A stretch of 64,000 nt of DNA from Jeotgalibacillus campisalis (GCF_000829515.1 NZ_JXRR01000015.1:62001-126000), one strand, 5' to 3'. Counted from the first letter of the stretch, positions 1 through 9,181 are shown. Translations and numbers: made by a program. The notes: generated from the letters alone by a model not told the origin.

Positions 1-98
1 CTCCAGTTTCATTCTGTATGGCTAATAATGCTCTGTTTTCATCTTTTACCCTGCCATGTTTCATTAAAACGTTCACGAATTAGGATAAAATGACAAAT

Positions 99-126
99 GC
101 GGCAGATTTCAAAGGAAATCTGCCGC
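99..126 (-). terminator. Intrinsic terminator of the gene at 136-558
   Basis: A perfect 12-bp stem (99-110 with 115-126) with a 4-base loop lies 10 bases past the stop of the minus-strand gene. On the minus strand it is followed by a T-rich stretch. The first 98 bases of the window show no supportable gene. Confidence 0.8.
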
Positions 127-135
127 ATCACTGCC

Positions 136-558
136 TTATCTTTCGGTTGGCTGCTCCAGTTCGTGCAGTCTGTCGTAGGATTCGAGCAGTTGATCGGGCA
201 CCAGGGTTCTCCCGTATTGCCAGGCGTTTTGTTCAATTACACTCATAAGCTGCTCTTTTTCATCGTCTTCACCGTAAAGAAGCGTCCGTACATCATGCTT
301 ATTCTTTTTGAAATCCAAATAATAACCAATTTCATGATATAAAAGAAGTTTTATAAGATTTTCATCTGATTCTCTCAGCTTGTAATCTACTTTTGCTTTA
401 TAACCGTTCACTTTTAAATAATTAAATTTAATAGTCTGGGTTGAAACGTTATAGCTCATAGGAACAGAAAGCTTGTTATCAAAATCACAACTGATATCCA
501 GGTTATGCTTTTGCAGCGTAGTAGTAATGATTTCTTGTATATTCCATATATAGAGCAT
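136..558 (-). CDS. Zincin-like (ImmA/IrrE-like) hypothetical protein with degenerate HExxY motif
   Basis: A 140-residue soluble protein with no signal peptide. About halfway along is LLYHEIGYYLDF, which looks like the HExxH helix of small zinc metallopeptidases, but the second histidine is Tyr. Further on, EQNAWQYGR resembles the third-ligand helix region of ImmA/IrrE-type proteins. If the homology is right, the loss of one His would probably abolish zinc catalysis, leaving a binding or regulatory role. Start ATG at 558 is preceded on the minus strand by AAAGGATGTGA. It is transcribed away from the SDR gene and ends in a strong hairpin. The family assignment is by motif only. Confidence 0.6.
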   Translation of the reverse strand: MLYIWNIQEIITTTLQKHNLDISCDFDNKLSVPMSYNVSTQTIKFNYLKVNGYKAKVDYKLRESDENLIKLLLYHEIGYYLDFKKNKHDVRTLLYGEDDEKEQLMSVIEQNAWQYGRTLVPDQLLESYDRLHELEQPTER

Positions 559-683
559 GTTTTATTCACATCCTTTAAAAAGAATCTTCTATTTAATGTC
601 TACGTTTATGCTACAAGAATAGCATCGAAGGCAGGTTTGTGAAAAGGAATAAACACTAATGGGATGCCAGAGTGCTGACTTAT

Positions 684-708
684 GTTTAGTTGATGCCTGC
701 GCGGGAAG
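684..708 (+). promoter_or_regulatory. Candidate SigB-type promoter for the SDR gene
   Basis: GTTTAG (684-689), 13-base spacer, GGGAAG (703-708), against the SigB consensus GTTTAA-N12..14-GGGTAT. It lies 36 bases before the start codon. It matches well in the -35 and the GGG of the -10, but is unproven. Confidence 0.45.
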
Positions 709-743
709 TAAAAGGGTACTAAGTATTTAGGAGGAATTTTGAA

Positions 744-1529
744 ATGAGTAAAACAATTTTCATCACCGGTGCAGGTACTGGACTGGCAAGAGGTGCAGCA
801 CTTGGACTAGCGAAAAATGGACACCGTGTCATCGCGACGACAGAACTGACCGCTCAAAAAACGGATCTTATGCTTGAAGCAGAAAAGCAGGGATTAGATA
901 TAGAAGTTTTCAAGCTTGATATAACGAATCAGCGGGATCTTGCACAAATAGAAAACTATGATTTTGATGTTTTCGTTGCAAATGCTGCGATTAATGAAGG
1001 AGGACCATTGGGCGAAGTGCCGATGGATCGTTTTCGTGCTCTATTTGAAGTGAATGTTTTTGCCACTCTTGAAACCGCTCAGCTAGCAGCCCGCAAGTTC
1101 GTGAAAAAGGGAAAAGGAAAGATCATCTTTATTAGTTCAATGGCGGGCATTATGGCAACGCCTTATGTCGGACCGTACACAGCGACTAAACATGCTCTTG
1201 AGGGAATTGCGCAGACAATGAAAGCAGAACTTGAAGAATTTGGCGTTCAGGTAGCGACCATTAATCCAGGTCCATATGCAACAGGTTTTAACGACCGCAG
1301 CGCAGAGGAAAAGTGGAAGTGGTTTAATAGAGAATTAAACTATACGAGTGTAGAAGACATGGAGAAGCAGGAAGAAGGATTAAAAGACCAATTTGATCCT
1401 GAGGATATGATTCAAAAAATGATCGAGATTATTCCTGCAGATCATCACAATTTCCGTACAGCTTATCCTGAACAAACCGAGAAGCAAATGAAAGAAACAG
1501 AAAAAGAGCGGTGGGAAATGAAAATTTAA
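744..1529 (+). CDS. Short-chain dehydrogenase/reductase (SDR)
   Basis: A 261-residue classical SDR. The N-terminal Rossmann motif GAGTGLARG (about residues 10-18) binds NAD(P). NAA sits at the end of beta4. The catalytic Ser lies in the IFISSMAG strand, and YTATK provides Tyr145 and Lys149. Substrate cannot be told from sequence. RBS GGAGG is at 730-734, and a strong terminator follows, so the gene is a single transcription unit. A SigB-like promoter upstream suggests a general-stress oxidoreductase, as is common for SDRs in Bacillus. Length is normal for the family. Confidence 0.9.
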   Translation: MSKTIFITGAGTGLARGAALGLAKNGHRVIATTELTAQKTDLMLEAEKQGLDIEVFKLDITNQRDLAQIENYDFDVFVANAAINEGGPLGEVPMDRFRALFEVNVFATLETAQLAARKFVKKGKGKIIFISSMAGIMATPYVGPYTATKHALEGIAQTMKAELEEFGVQVATINPGPYATGFNDRSAEEKWKWFNRELNYTSVEDMEKQEEGLKDQFDPEDMIQKMIEIIPADHHNFRTAYPEQTEKQMKETEKERWEMKI

Positions 1530-1540
1530 TAAAGCCTGCT

Positions 1541-1585
1541 ATGCCTGTATGATCATAACTTTCTCTGATCATACAGGCATTTTTT
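1541..1585 (+). terminator. Intrinsic terminator after the SDR gene
   Basis: A 15-bp perfect stem (1541-1555 with 1566-1580), 10-base loop and T-run to 1585. Confidence 0.9.
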
Positions 1586-1760
1586 AGTTGAATGATCAAT
1601 ATGACCCATTACGTTTCCCGGGATAAATGATACTGTAAAGAAGAGCTAACTAGCAGAATTTATCGTTTATTGTAGATAAAAAATCGAGTATAGACAAAAT
1701 AGTTTAATTTTTTCAAATATACAAAAAATGATAGTATATAAACAGGGAGGAGGAAATCTG

Positions 1761-3224
1761 TTGGAACCATTAAATTCTTTGAGGAGTTTGGCTGATATTA
1801 TTATTGCGCTTGATACGACCACTATTATTGATATATCGGATATTAATGGGTCCATTATTTACGCAAATGATAAATTTTGCGAAATTTCAAAATATAATAG
1901 AAATGAAATACTGTCAAAAAACCATCGAATTTTTAATGCTGACTACCATCCAAAAGAATTTTTTTCAGAACTCTGGAAAACGGTTCAATGCGGGAAGATA
2001 TGGAAGGGTGAGATAAAAAATAAATGCAAAGATGGCTCCTATTACTGGACGGACAATACAATCGTCCCATTTTTAAATGAAGAAGGGAAGTCGTACCAAT
2101 ACGTTACGATCCGGAAGGACATAACAAAACGTAAACAAACTGAAGATACGCTCAAAAAAACCTTAATGAAACTCGATACCTCTAATAAAGAACTATCGGA
2201 CATCAAGTTCGCGCTAGATGAGTCTTCGATTATTGCGATGACTGACAAAAAAGGAACCATTACCTATGTAAACGATACGTTTTGTGCCATTTCGAAGTAC
2301 GAGCGCGAAGAATTAATTGGACAGGACCACCGCATCTTAAATTCCTCTTATCACACTCAAGGGTTCTTTAGGAATCTTTGGAAAACGATTGGTCAGGGGG
2401 AAATCTGGAGAGGTGAGATCAAGAACAAAGCAAAGGACGGCAGCTATTATTGGGTGTACACGACCATCGTGCCTTTCTTGAATGAAAATGAAAAACCGTA
2501 TAAGTATGTTGCGATTCGAAATGATATCACGGAGCAGAAAAAAGCGGAGGAATTATTGCTGAGAAGCGAAAAGCTGTCAGCGATCGGTGAGCTTGCTGCA
2601 GGTGTTGCACATGAGATTCGCAATCCGCTTACGACCTTAAAAGGATTTACTGCATTTTTAATGGAAGCAGAAACTGATTACAAAAAGCAATTATACTTAA
2701 AGTTATTACTTGAAGAAATAGAAAGAATCAATTTTATAGTTGGCGAATTTATGGTGCTTGCGAAGCCTCAGGCAATCGAACTTAAAATGAAGCCGCTCAT
2801 CCCGATTATTGAAAGAGTTCGAACCTTTTTAAAGTCAGAAATGAATTTACATAATGTTTCTATCCTGCTCGATGTACATGATGAAACCATTGAAGTAGAG
2901 TGTGAAGAAAATCAAATGAAGCAAGTATTTCTTAACATATTAAAAAATGCGATCGAAGCGATGCCAGATGGCGGTAATATTCACATCGAAGTTGAAGTAA
3001 AAGGCGATAGTGTTGAAATCATCGTGCGCGATGAAGGAACGGGAATTCCAAATGAAATTATAAAAAAAATTGGCGATCCTTTCTTTTCAACAAAGGAAAC
3101 CGGCAATGGACTTGGCATGATGGTATGTTTTACGATTATAAAAAATCATCATGGCTCCATGGTGATTGACAGTAAGGTGAATGAGGGAACGATGATACGT
3201 ATAACACTGCCGTATACTTCCTGA
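1761..3224 (+). CDS. PAS-PAS sensor histidine kinase (sporulation-kinase type)
   Basis: A soluble kinase of about 487 residues without membrane helices. Two PAS domains (about 12-125 and 145-255) are clear copies of each other: both carry an ISKY segment, a GEIKNK segment and KDGSYYW. Then come HisKA with phospho-acceptor His284 in AAGVAHEIRNPL, the N box NILKNAIEAMPDGG, the G1 box DEGTGIP and the F/G2 region DPFFSTKETGNGLGMMV. The layout and H box resemble the KinA-KinE family that feeds the Spo0F/Spo0A phosphorelay. No response regulator is adjacent, which is typical of such orphan kinases. I chose TTG 1761 because GGGAGGAGG (1745-1753) lies 7 bases upstream. An in-frame ATG at 1728 would put this SD inside the coding region. 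The signal sensed is unknown. Confidence 0.85.
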   Translation: MEPLNSLRSLADIIIALDTTTIIDISDINGSIIYANDKFCEISKYNRNEILSKNHRIFNADYHPKEFFSELWKTVQCGKIWKGEIKNKCKDGSYYWTDNTIVPFLNEEGKSYQYVTIRKDITKRKQTEDTLKKTLMKLDTSNKELSDIKFALDESSIIAMTDKKGTITYVNDTFCAISKYEREELIGQDHRILNSSYHTQGFFRNLWKTIGQGEIWRGEIKNKAKDGSYYWVYTTIVPFLNENEKPYKYVAIRNDITEQKKAEELLLRSEKLSAIGELAAGVAHEIRNPLTTLKGFTAFLMEAETDYKKQLYLKLLLEEIERINFIVGEFMVLAKPQAIELKMKPLIPIIERVRTFLKSEMNLHNVSILLDVHDETIEVECEENQMKQVFLNILKNAIEAMPDGGNIHIEVEVKGDSVEIIVRDEGTGIPNEIIKKIGDPFFSTKETGNGLGMMVCFTIIKNHHGSMVIDSKVNEGTMIRITLPYTS

Positions 3225-3255
3225 ATACGGTTAGGTTTAAAAAGGGGAGAATGTT

Positions 3256-4305
3256 GTGCCAGAAAACAAGGCTGAGTTAAATAGAATGATCTCAGAGAGC
3301 AGCAGCCAGGCAGATTTTTCGGGTGTCGTTTATCTGAAGCAGGGGAAAGAGATCCTTTCTGAAACAGTTAGGGGGTATGCAAATCGGGCAGAGCAACGGC
3401 TAAATACCGTTTACACACGATTTGGAATCGCATCAGGTTGTAAGCTGTTTACATCTATAGGTATTTGCCAGCTTGTTGAAGAAGAAATTATCTCTTTTAA
3501 AACGCCTATAAGTCAATGCTTAGATAGGAGTTTTCCAAACTTTGATGAGGATATAACGATTCATCATTTATTGACCCATACATCCGGAATACCCGATTAC
3601 TTTGATGAAGAAGAGATGGACGATTATGAGGAACTGTGGGAAAATCTCCCTGTCTACAAGATGAAAGGATTAAAAGACTTCTTACCCCTTTTTCAAGACA
3701 AACACATGATGTTTCCGGCAGGTGAGAGATTTCATTATAATAATGCCGGTTATATTATATTAGGGTTAATCATCGAACAGCAAACAGGGCTGCGTTTCAC
3801 TGAATACATAGAATCGAAGATATTTAAGAAATGTGGCATGTACGATTCAGGCTATTTTTCAATGGATCAGCTGCCCGCCAATACAGCATTGGGCTATATT
3901 GATGATCATGAAAACGGAACATGGAGAACAAATCATTACTCCGTTCCTATAAAAGGCGGGGCAGATGGGGGAGCTTATACAACTGCACCTGACATGATGA
4001 AGTTTTGGGAAGCCTTATTACAAAACGAGTTGCTGAGTGAAGAGATGACTAAAACACTTCTGCATCCGCACGTAGATGTAAAGGCGGAAGTGAAATACGG
4101 GTACGGGATATGGATGAATGAAAAGAACGGCTCCATTTTCAAACTTCATGTGATGGGCTATGACCCTGGTATTAGTTTTTGTTCATCTGTATACCCACAA
4201 TCTAATAGTAAGCTGGTCATCCTGTCGAATAAAGAAGATGGTCCGAGGAATGTTACACTTGCGATTGAAAATGAATGTATGAAAAGCACTGGCAAACGTT
4301 TCTGA
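3256..4305 (+). CDS. Beta-lactamase-fold serine hydrolase (class C/PBP4* type)
   Basis: A 349-residue penicillin-binding-protein-like hydrolase. The nucleophile motif SxxK is Ser60-Gly-Cys-Lys63 and the second motif YxN is Tyr161-Asn-Asn163 in FHYNNAGY. HHLLTHTSGIPDY is the usual family landmark between them. No signal peptide is visible, so it is probably cytoplasmic and may be an esterase or peptidase rather than a resistance enzyme. The start is GTG 3256, with GGGGAGA just upstream. It follows the kinase gene after 31 bases and may be co-transcribed. Confidence 0.85.
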   Translation: MPENKAELNRMISESSSQADFSGVVYLKQGKEILSETVRGYANRAEQRLNTVYTRFGIASGCKLFTSIGICQLVEEEIISFKTPISQCLDRSFPNFDEDITIHHLLTHTSGIPDYFDEEEMDDYEELWENLPVYKMKGLKDFLPLFQDKHMMFPAGERFHYNNAGYIILGLIIEQQTGLRFTEYIESKIFKKCGMYDSGYFSMDQLPANTALGYIDDHENGTWRTNHYSVPIKGGADGGAYTTAPDMMKFWEALLQNELLSEEMTKTLLHPHVDVKAEVKYGYGIWMNEKNGSIFKLHVMGYDPGISFCSSVYPQSNSKLVILSNKEDGPRNVTLAIENECMKSTGKRF

Positions 4306-4468
4306 TGCACTCTCTCCCCATAGTGTGACCCCGCCTCTTCCAAACGATGCCGTTTCTGTGGTATTCTATTGAGAGGACTTCGATGTCGCACTTGATTTCG
4401 AAAAGGATTATATTCGCGTAATGACACAATGTAATCATAAAGCATACCAATTTAAATAGGGTGAGAAG

Positions 4469-4618
4469 ATGAGTAAACCAAAGAAAAAAAGCGGAACTGG
4501 CAGCGGAACCGGAAAAAAAGGATGGAATCGCTGGCAGGCCGGGGCAAAAAAAGCGAAAAGCTTTAAGCCTTATAAGAGTAAAGGAACAAAAAATCAGCCA
4601 AATCCGTCTGAAGAATAG
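4469..4618 (+). CDS. Small very basic hypothetical protein (49 aa)
   Basis: The start ATG 4469 follows AGGGTGAGAAG. The product begins MSKPKKKSGTGSGTGKKG and ends in NPSEE; more than a quarter of its residues are Lys, with two Trp. It has no membrane segment or signal. The composition suggests a nucleic-acid-binding or spore-core protein, but no family is recognised. Its terminator follows closely, which supports a real transcription unit. Confidence 0.6.
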   Translation: MSKPKKKSGTGSGTGKKGWNRWQAGAKKAKSFKPYKSKGTKNQPNPSEE

Positions 4619-4678
4619 CCAGTTGAATGGTAGCAGTCATCTTAAAATAGGTCGTGACAATAATTTTATAGCATAGGT

Positions 4679-4713
4679 AAAAAGCATAGCCCATTTTTGC
4701 GGCTATGCTTTTT
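4679..4713. terminator. Bidirectional terminator
   Basis: A 13-bp stem (4679-4691 with 4701-4713) flanked by A-run and T-run. It serves the small basic gene and the convergent dehydrogenase gene. Confidence 0.85.
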
Positions 4714-4744
4714 CATCTTTCAAAGGCCCTTCTGCGTTTAAAAA

Positions 4745-6076
4745 CTATAACTTCCATAACTTCACGTCTTTCCCGACTTTCGGTTGAGTCAATGCTCCTT
4801 TAATATCCATGATGATTCCTTTTTGGTCCTTCAGCAAATCTGTAAAGTACGTTTCAGGAAGCTCGGTGAAAAGTTCATGAGGCACAGCTAAAATAACGGC
4901 ATTTGCTTTATCCAATTCTTCCAGTTTGCGCAAGTCGATCTCGAAACCATCTTTAAATTGTCCCACGCTCACATGAGGATCGCAAACCTGAACCCGGATG
5001 CCCAAATTCTGCAGCAATTCTGCAATTTCTAGCGCTTTCGAATTACGGATGTCCGGTATATTCTGCTTAAATGTGATGCCCAACAGGGTGACGGTGAGAT
5101 CCTTGGTATTCATTTTTTGCATTACGACCTGTTCTAAAAGAGACTTAACAATGTATTCGGGCATATAATCATTTACTTCTCTTGCAGCACATAAAAAATG
5201 GGGTTGATATCCAGCAGCTTTTGCTTTGTATATCAAATAATATGGATCAACGCCGATGCAGTGACCACCCACAAGGCCGGGATAAAAGGGCAGGAAGTTC
5301 CACTTTGTACTGGCTGCTTCAAGGGCTTCGAAAGTATCAATCTCTAATTCTCTAAAGATCATCGCAATTTCATTCATTAACGCAATATTTATGTCACGCT
5401 GCGTATTTTCAATGATTTTTGCTGCTTCAGCCACTTTTAAGGAAGACGCCTTATAAACATCTGCATCGATGACGCTTTGGTAATACGCATGAATGGTTTC
5501 AAGCGTCTTTTCATCCTGTGCGGCGACTACCTTATTAATAGAAGTAAAGGTATGCTCCTGATCACCTGGATTTATTCGTTCCGGCGAATAGCCTACAAAA
5601 AAATCTTTTCCAGCAGTCCGTCCGGAGACTTCTTCTAAAAGGGGAATACATACTTCTTCAGTTGCTCCAGGATAAACCGTCGATTCATAAACAATAATCA
5701 CACCATCAGCCATAATTTTTCCAAGTGTACGGGAGACTTCTTTTAAATGAGTCAAATCGGGTTCATTAGTAGATGTAATGGGGGTAGGGACAGCAACAAT
5801 AATGAGATGACATGTGCCTAATTTTTCTGCGTCAGCTGTAAAGTGAATGGCTGCGCTTTTTAATTCTGCAGAGGACAGTTCGCCAGTTGCATCATGACCT
5901 TGCTTCAGTGCGTTAATTCTTGAGACGTTCACATCATACCCAATGACTTCGTATTTCCTCGAAAAACCAACTGCTACCGGCAGCCCCACATAACCTAAAC
6001 CAACAACAGCAACACGTCTTTTTTCATGAGATGCTTTCTTACTTTCTTGATTCTTCCTATTAGTTGAATGAGGCAT
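4745..6076 (-). CDS. Nucleotide-sugar dehydrogenase (UDP-HexNAc 6-dehydrogenase, WbpA/WecC type)
   Basis: About 443 residues. It oxidises C6 of a UDP-N-acetylhexosamine to the uronic acid with two NAD+. The N-terminal Rossmann motif is VVGLGYVGLPVAVGF. A helix-rich middle domain follows, with the catalytic Cys273 in GGHCIGVDPYYL and a C-terminal UDP-binding domain. GGHCIGVDPYYL favours the WbpA/TviB/WecC group over plain UDP-glucose dehydrogenases. The start chosen is ATG 6076 (MPHSTNRK), with AAAGGA 8 bases upstream; the longer in-frame extension reads like untranslated leader. It is divergent from an aminotransferase/oxidoreductase/acetyltransferase operon that supplies the next steps of the UDP-GlcNAc(3NAc)A pathway. 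Confidence 0.85.
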   Translation of the reverse strand: MPHSTNRKNQESKKASHEKRRVAVVGLGYVGLPVAVGFSRKYEVIGYDVNVSRINALKQGHDATGELSSAELKSAAIHFTADAEKLGTCHLIIVAVPTPITSTNEPDLTHLKEVSRTLGKIMADGVIIVYESTVYPGATEEVCIPLLEEVSGRTAGKDFFVGYSPERINPGDQEHTFTSINKVVAAQDEKTLETIHAYYQSVIDADVYKASSLKVAEAAKIIENTQRDINIALMNEIAMIFRELEIDTFEALEAASTKWNFLPFYPGLVGGHCIGVDPYYLIYKAKAAGYQPHFLCAAREVNDYMPEYIVKSLLEQVVMQKMNTKDLTVTLLGITFKQNIPDIRNSKALEIAELLQNLGIRVQVCDPHVSVGQFKDGFEIDLRKLEELDKANAVILAVPHELFTELPETYFTDLLKDQKGIIMDIKGALTQPKVGKDVKLWKL

Positions 6077-6257
6077 AATGTAATTCCTTTCATAAAAAAC
6101 AATGATACTACTTTTTATATGCATTTTTATAAAGGGAGTTACAAGATCGGCTGAAAAGGGGCAGATCAAATAAGCTTCGTTTTAATGAAATCGTCACCGA
6201 TATTCAGTAAGGCAATAGAATAAATAGATACAAATTCATATTTAAAGGAGCAGGCGG

Positions 6258-7370
6258 ATGATTCCCTTAATGAATGTGAAAGAGCAATTTGCTTCTATAC
6301 AAAGTGAGATCCTGAAAGCGATGAAAGAAGTCACAGAAAGCGGCAGTTATATATTAGGACCGAAAGTGGATGAGTTGGAAAAGAATATAGCGCAAAAACT
6401 GGGTGTCTCCTCTGCAGTCGCTGTGGGGAATGGAACCGATGCGTTAATTTTAACCCTAGAGGCTTATGGTATTGGAAAAGGAGACGAGGTGATTACTTCT
6501 CCGTTTACTTTTTTTGCCTCAGGAGAAGCGATCTCGAGAGTCGGAGCCATTCCTGTCTTCGCTGATGTAAATCCAGATACGTATACTTTATGTCCAGATA
6601 AAATAAAAGCAAAATTGACTAAGCGAACAAAAGCAATCATCCCCGTACACTTATTTGGCCAATGTGCAGATATGTTAGCCATCAACGAACTTGCAAACAA
6701 GCACAACTTACTTGTAATCGAAGATGCATGTCAGGCATTCGGAGCGAAGCAGGGTGGAAAACCGGCGGGAAGCTTGGGTGATGCAGGCTGCTTTTCTTTC
6801 TTTCCAACAAAAAATCTTGGAACTTTAGGGGATGGAGGAATCATTACAACCTCTGATCCATTACTCGCAGAAAAACTGCGCTCATTACGTGTTCATGGAA
6901 GCAATAAGAAATATTTTCATCAGGAAATCGGTTACAATAGCCGGTTAGATGAGCTGCACGCTGCCGTTTTACTTATTTGTCTAAAAAATATAGACAATTG
7001 GAATCTCAAGAGAACAAAAATAGCTGAAATTTACGATCTCATGCTAAAAACAATCCCCTCTATAAAAGCACCTCACGCAGCTCAAAATAATCATCATGTC
7101 TATCATCTATACTGCATCCAATCCAATAAGCGTGATCTCATCGCGAAACTCCTGCAACAAAATGCTATTCAAAGCGGCATCTACTATCCTTGCTGTCTTC
7201 ATTTGCAGCAGGCATATACTCATTTAGGGCATCAAAAAGGAGATTTCCCTGTTGCTGAGCGATTGAGCGAAACGCTGCTGGCTATTCCGCTTCATCCGTT
7301 TATGCTCAAAGAAGATCACCTTAAAATAGTGAACGTTTTCCTAAATAATAAAGAGGTTTTCTCATGTTGA
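6258..7370 (+). CDS. PLP-dependent sugar aminotransferase (DegT/DnrJ/EryC1, WbpE-like)
   Basis: A 370-residue class-I-fold sugar aminotransferase. Lys185 in FFPTKNLGTLGDGG is the Schiff-base lysine, and VEDACQAFGA upstream carries the Asp that contacts the pyridine nitrogen. In the Wbp pathway this enzyme aminates the 3-keto UDP-uronic acid to the 3-amino sugar. RBS AAAGGAG precedes the ATG. Its stop overlaps the next start by 7 bases, so it is translationally coupled. The substrate is inferred from neighbours. Confidence 0.85.
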   Translation: MIPLMNVKEQFASIQSEILKAMKEVTESGSYILGPKVDELEKNIAQKLGVSSAVAVGNGTDALILTLEAYGIGKGDEVITSPFTFFASGEAISRVGAIPVFADVNPDTYTLCPDKIKAKLTKRTKAIIPVHLFGQCADMLAINELANKHNLLVIEDACQAFGAKQGGKPAGSLGDAGCFSFFPTKNLGTLGDGGIITTSDPLLAEKLRSLRVHGSNKKYFHQEIGYNSRLDELHAAVLLICLKNIDNWNLKRTKIAEIYDLMLKTIPSIKAPHAAQNNHHVYHLYCIQSNKRDLIAKLLQQNAIQSGIYYPCCLHLQQAYTHLGHQKGDFPVAERLSETLLAIPLHPFMLKEDHLKIVNVFLNNKEVFSC

Positions 7371-8452
7371 GAATTGGTGTAATCGGCTGCGGTTATATTT
7401 CAAAGAAGCATTTAGATACTTTGCTTCGAATGGACAGAGTGGAATTGGGTGCAGTCAGTGACGTTCAGCAAAGCCGAATGCAGGCAGCCTGTGATTATTA
7501 TAGAAAATATAAAACACCGTCTAGTCCTATACAGCAGCACAGCAACTATTCGGAGCTTATTCAAAATAAAGAGATCGATATCGTCCTAATTGCAGTAATT
7601 TCCGGTCTCCATGCACAAATTGCCAAGGAAGCGTTAAAGGCAGGGAAGCATGTCATTATTGAAAAACCCCTGGCTCTTTCTATTCAAGAATCAGACGAAA
7701 TTATTTCTTTATCCGCTTCGAAAAATAAGCGTGTGCTAGTTTGTCATCAACTGCGCTTTCGACCTCTATTATCGAGAATCAAAGAGATCATCGATTTTGG
7801 GTTTCTTGGAAAGCCATGTATGGGAAGCGTCAATGTCAGAATTAATCGTTCAGAGGACTATTATCAGGCAGCAGCCTGGAGAGGGAGCTGGGATCAGGAC
7901 GGCGGGATGCTGATCAATCAGGGAATTCATATGGTAGACCTTTTAATCTGGCTTCTTGGGGACGTGCAAAGCGTTTATGGAGATATCGCTTCAGTCCACT
8001 CCCACAAAGAAACAGAAGATGTTGCAGCTGGGATTCTACACTTCACAAACCAGGCGAAAGGCGTGATCGAAGTGAATTCCATTACAAAGCCTTCAAATCA
8101 AGGGTACTCCCTTTCACTTTTTTTTGAAAAAGGATCCATTACGCTCGGCGGGAAAGGCTTTGATCAACTGGAACACTGCTTTATTGAAAACCAGGAATCT
8201 TTAGTGAAAGAGCTTGAGCTGCTATGTGCCAAAAAAGATGAACATTTCATTATGTATCAGCATTTTATAAATGCCGTTGAAGACCGTGTGGACATTCTCA
8301 GAATGGATGCGGCAGAAGGGAAAAAAGCCTTAGAAGCCATCTTTGCTCTCTATCAATCCAGCAAAACCGGATTGCCAGTTCAGCTTCCATTAGTTCTTTT
8401 TTCCACCGCTTCAATGGCAGCCCCAAAAAGGAAGGAGGATTCAAATGATTGA
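7364..8452 (+). CDS. Gfo/Idh/MocA-family oxidoreductase (WbpB-like sugar 3-dehydrogenase)
   Basis: A 362-residue NAD(P)-dependent enzyme. The N-terminal GVIGCGYISKKHLD is the Rossmann loop. EKPLALS carries the conserved catalytic-region Lys of this family, and GGMLINQGIHMVDLL contains the His/Asp pair of the C-terminal domain. In the Wbp pathway WbpB oxidises C3 of UDP-GlcNAcA so that WbpE can aminate it. Overlaps on both sides (7364-7370 and 8445-8452) show a tight operon. Confidence 0.85.
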   Translation: MLRIGVIGCGYISKKHLDTLLRMDRVELGAVSDVQQSRMQAACDYYRKYKTPSSPIQQHSNYSELIQNKEIDIVLIAVISGLHAQIAKEALKAGKHVIIEKPLALSIQESDEIISLSASKNKRVLVCHQLRFRPLLSRIKEIIDFGFLGKPCMGSVNVRINRSEDYYQAAAWRGSWDQDGGMLINQGIHMVDLLIWLLGDVQSVYGDIASVHSHKETEDVAAGILHFTNQAKGVIEVNSITKPSNQGYSLSLFFEKGSITLGGKGFDQLEHCFIENQESLVKELELLCAKKDEHFIMYQHFINAVEDRVDILRMDAAEGKKALEAIFALYQSSKTGLPVQLPLVLFSTASMAAPKRKEDSND

Positions 8453-9143
8453 TCAAACTGCACAAATTGGGGACAGAGTTGTGATTGGTGAAAACGTAGT
8501 AATCGAAGAAAACGTGAAAATAGGCAGTGATGTCGTCATAGGTCATCATGTTGTCATAAAAAAGGATACTGTTATCGGAGACCATGTCCACATTCACGAC
8601 TTGACCTCATTGGGAAGGTCTCCAGCTGGAAACAAGAAAATGGCAAGAAAACCACCTGTTGATCTTTCTCCGCTAATCATCCACCCTCACTCAATCATTG
8701 GAAGTAATTGCGTGATATACCGCGGCACCATCTTATATGAAGGAGTTCTCGTCGGCGACCTTGCCAGCATCAGAGAAAATGTCCGTGTTGGCAATGATAC
8801 GATCATCGGCAGAAACGCCGTCGTTGAAAACAAAACCCAAATTGGAGAAAGAGTAACGATTCAAACGGGCTCTTATATTACAGCGGATATGATCATAGAA
8901 GACGATGTCTTTATCGGACCCTGTTTTTCTTCCTCTAATGACAAGTATATGGGGAAAGGAAACTATCCTCATCAGGGGCCTATTATCAAAAGAGGCGCAA
9001 AAATCGGGAATAACGCAACATTGCTTCCTGCTATCACAATTGGGGCAGAATCCATCGTTGGAGCCGGTGCAGTTGTTACAAAAGACGTAGCAGAGAAAGA
9101 AACGGTTGCAGGAAATCCCGCAAAACCATTGAAGAGGACTTAA
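8445..9143 (+). CDS. Left-handed beta-helix sugar N-acetyltransferase (WbpD-like)
   Basis: A 232-residue acyltransferase made almost wholly of hexapeptide turns ([LIV]-G-x4 repeats such as IGDRVVIGENVVIEENVKIG), the left-handed beta-helix of LpxA-type transferases. The active-site-like loop around residues 160-175 (FSSSNDKYMG) and the tail VTKDVAEKETVAGNPAKPL match sugar 3-N-acetyltransferases. The expected role is acetylating the 3-amino group to complete UDP-GlcNAc(3NAc)A. It is the last gene of the operon and a terminator follows directly. Confidence 0.85.
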   Translation: MIDQTAQIGDRVVIGENVVIEENVKIGSDVVIGHHVVIKKDTVIGDHVHIHDLTSLGRSPAGNKKMARKPPVDLSPLIIHPHSIIGSNCVIYRGTILYEGVLVGDLASIRENVRVGNDTIIGRNAVVENKTQIGERVTIQTGSYITADMIIEDDVFIGPCFSSSNDKYMGKGNYPHQGPIIKRGAKIGNNATLLPAITIGAESIVGAGAVVTKDVAEKETVAGNPAKPLKRT

Positions 9144-9150
9144 AAAAATT

Positions 9151-9181
9151 AAACAATGCTGATTTCTGGCATTGTTTTTTT
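9151..9181 (+). terminator. Terminator of the sugar operon
   Basis: A 9-bp stem (9151-9159 with 9169-9177) followed by T-run to 9181. The remaining 9182-9401 is AT-rich and holds no clear gene. Confidence 0.85.

Noticed and set aside
1-135. A gene at the left edge of the window
   Set aside because: No frame with a start, SD or familiar sequence is seen in the first 98 bases; the region holds only the terminator at 99-126.
4158-4450. Two minus-strand open frames overlapping the end of the serine hydrolase
   Set aside because: No SD, no recognisable domain, and fully antisense to a well-supported gene.
4745-9143. Capsule or O-antigen cluster
   Set aside because: No polymerase, flippase, chain-length regulator or initiating phospho-sugar transferase lies in or next to the four enzyme genes; only sugar-nucleotide enzymes are present.
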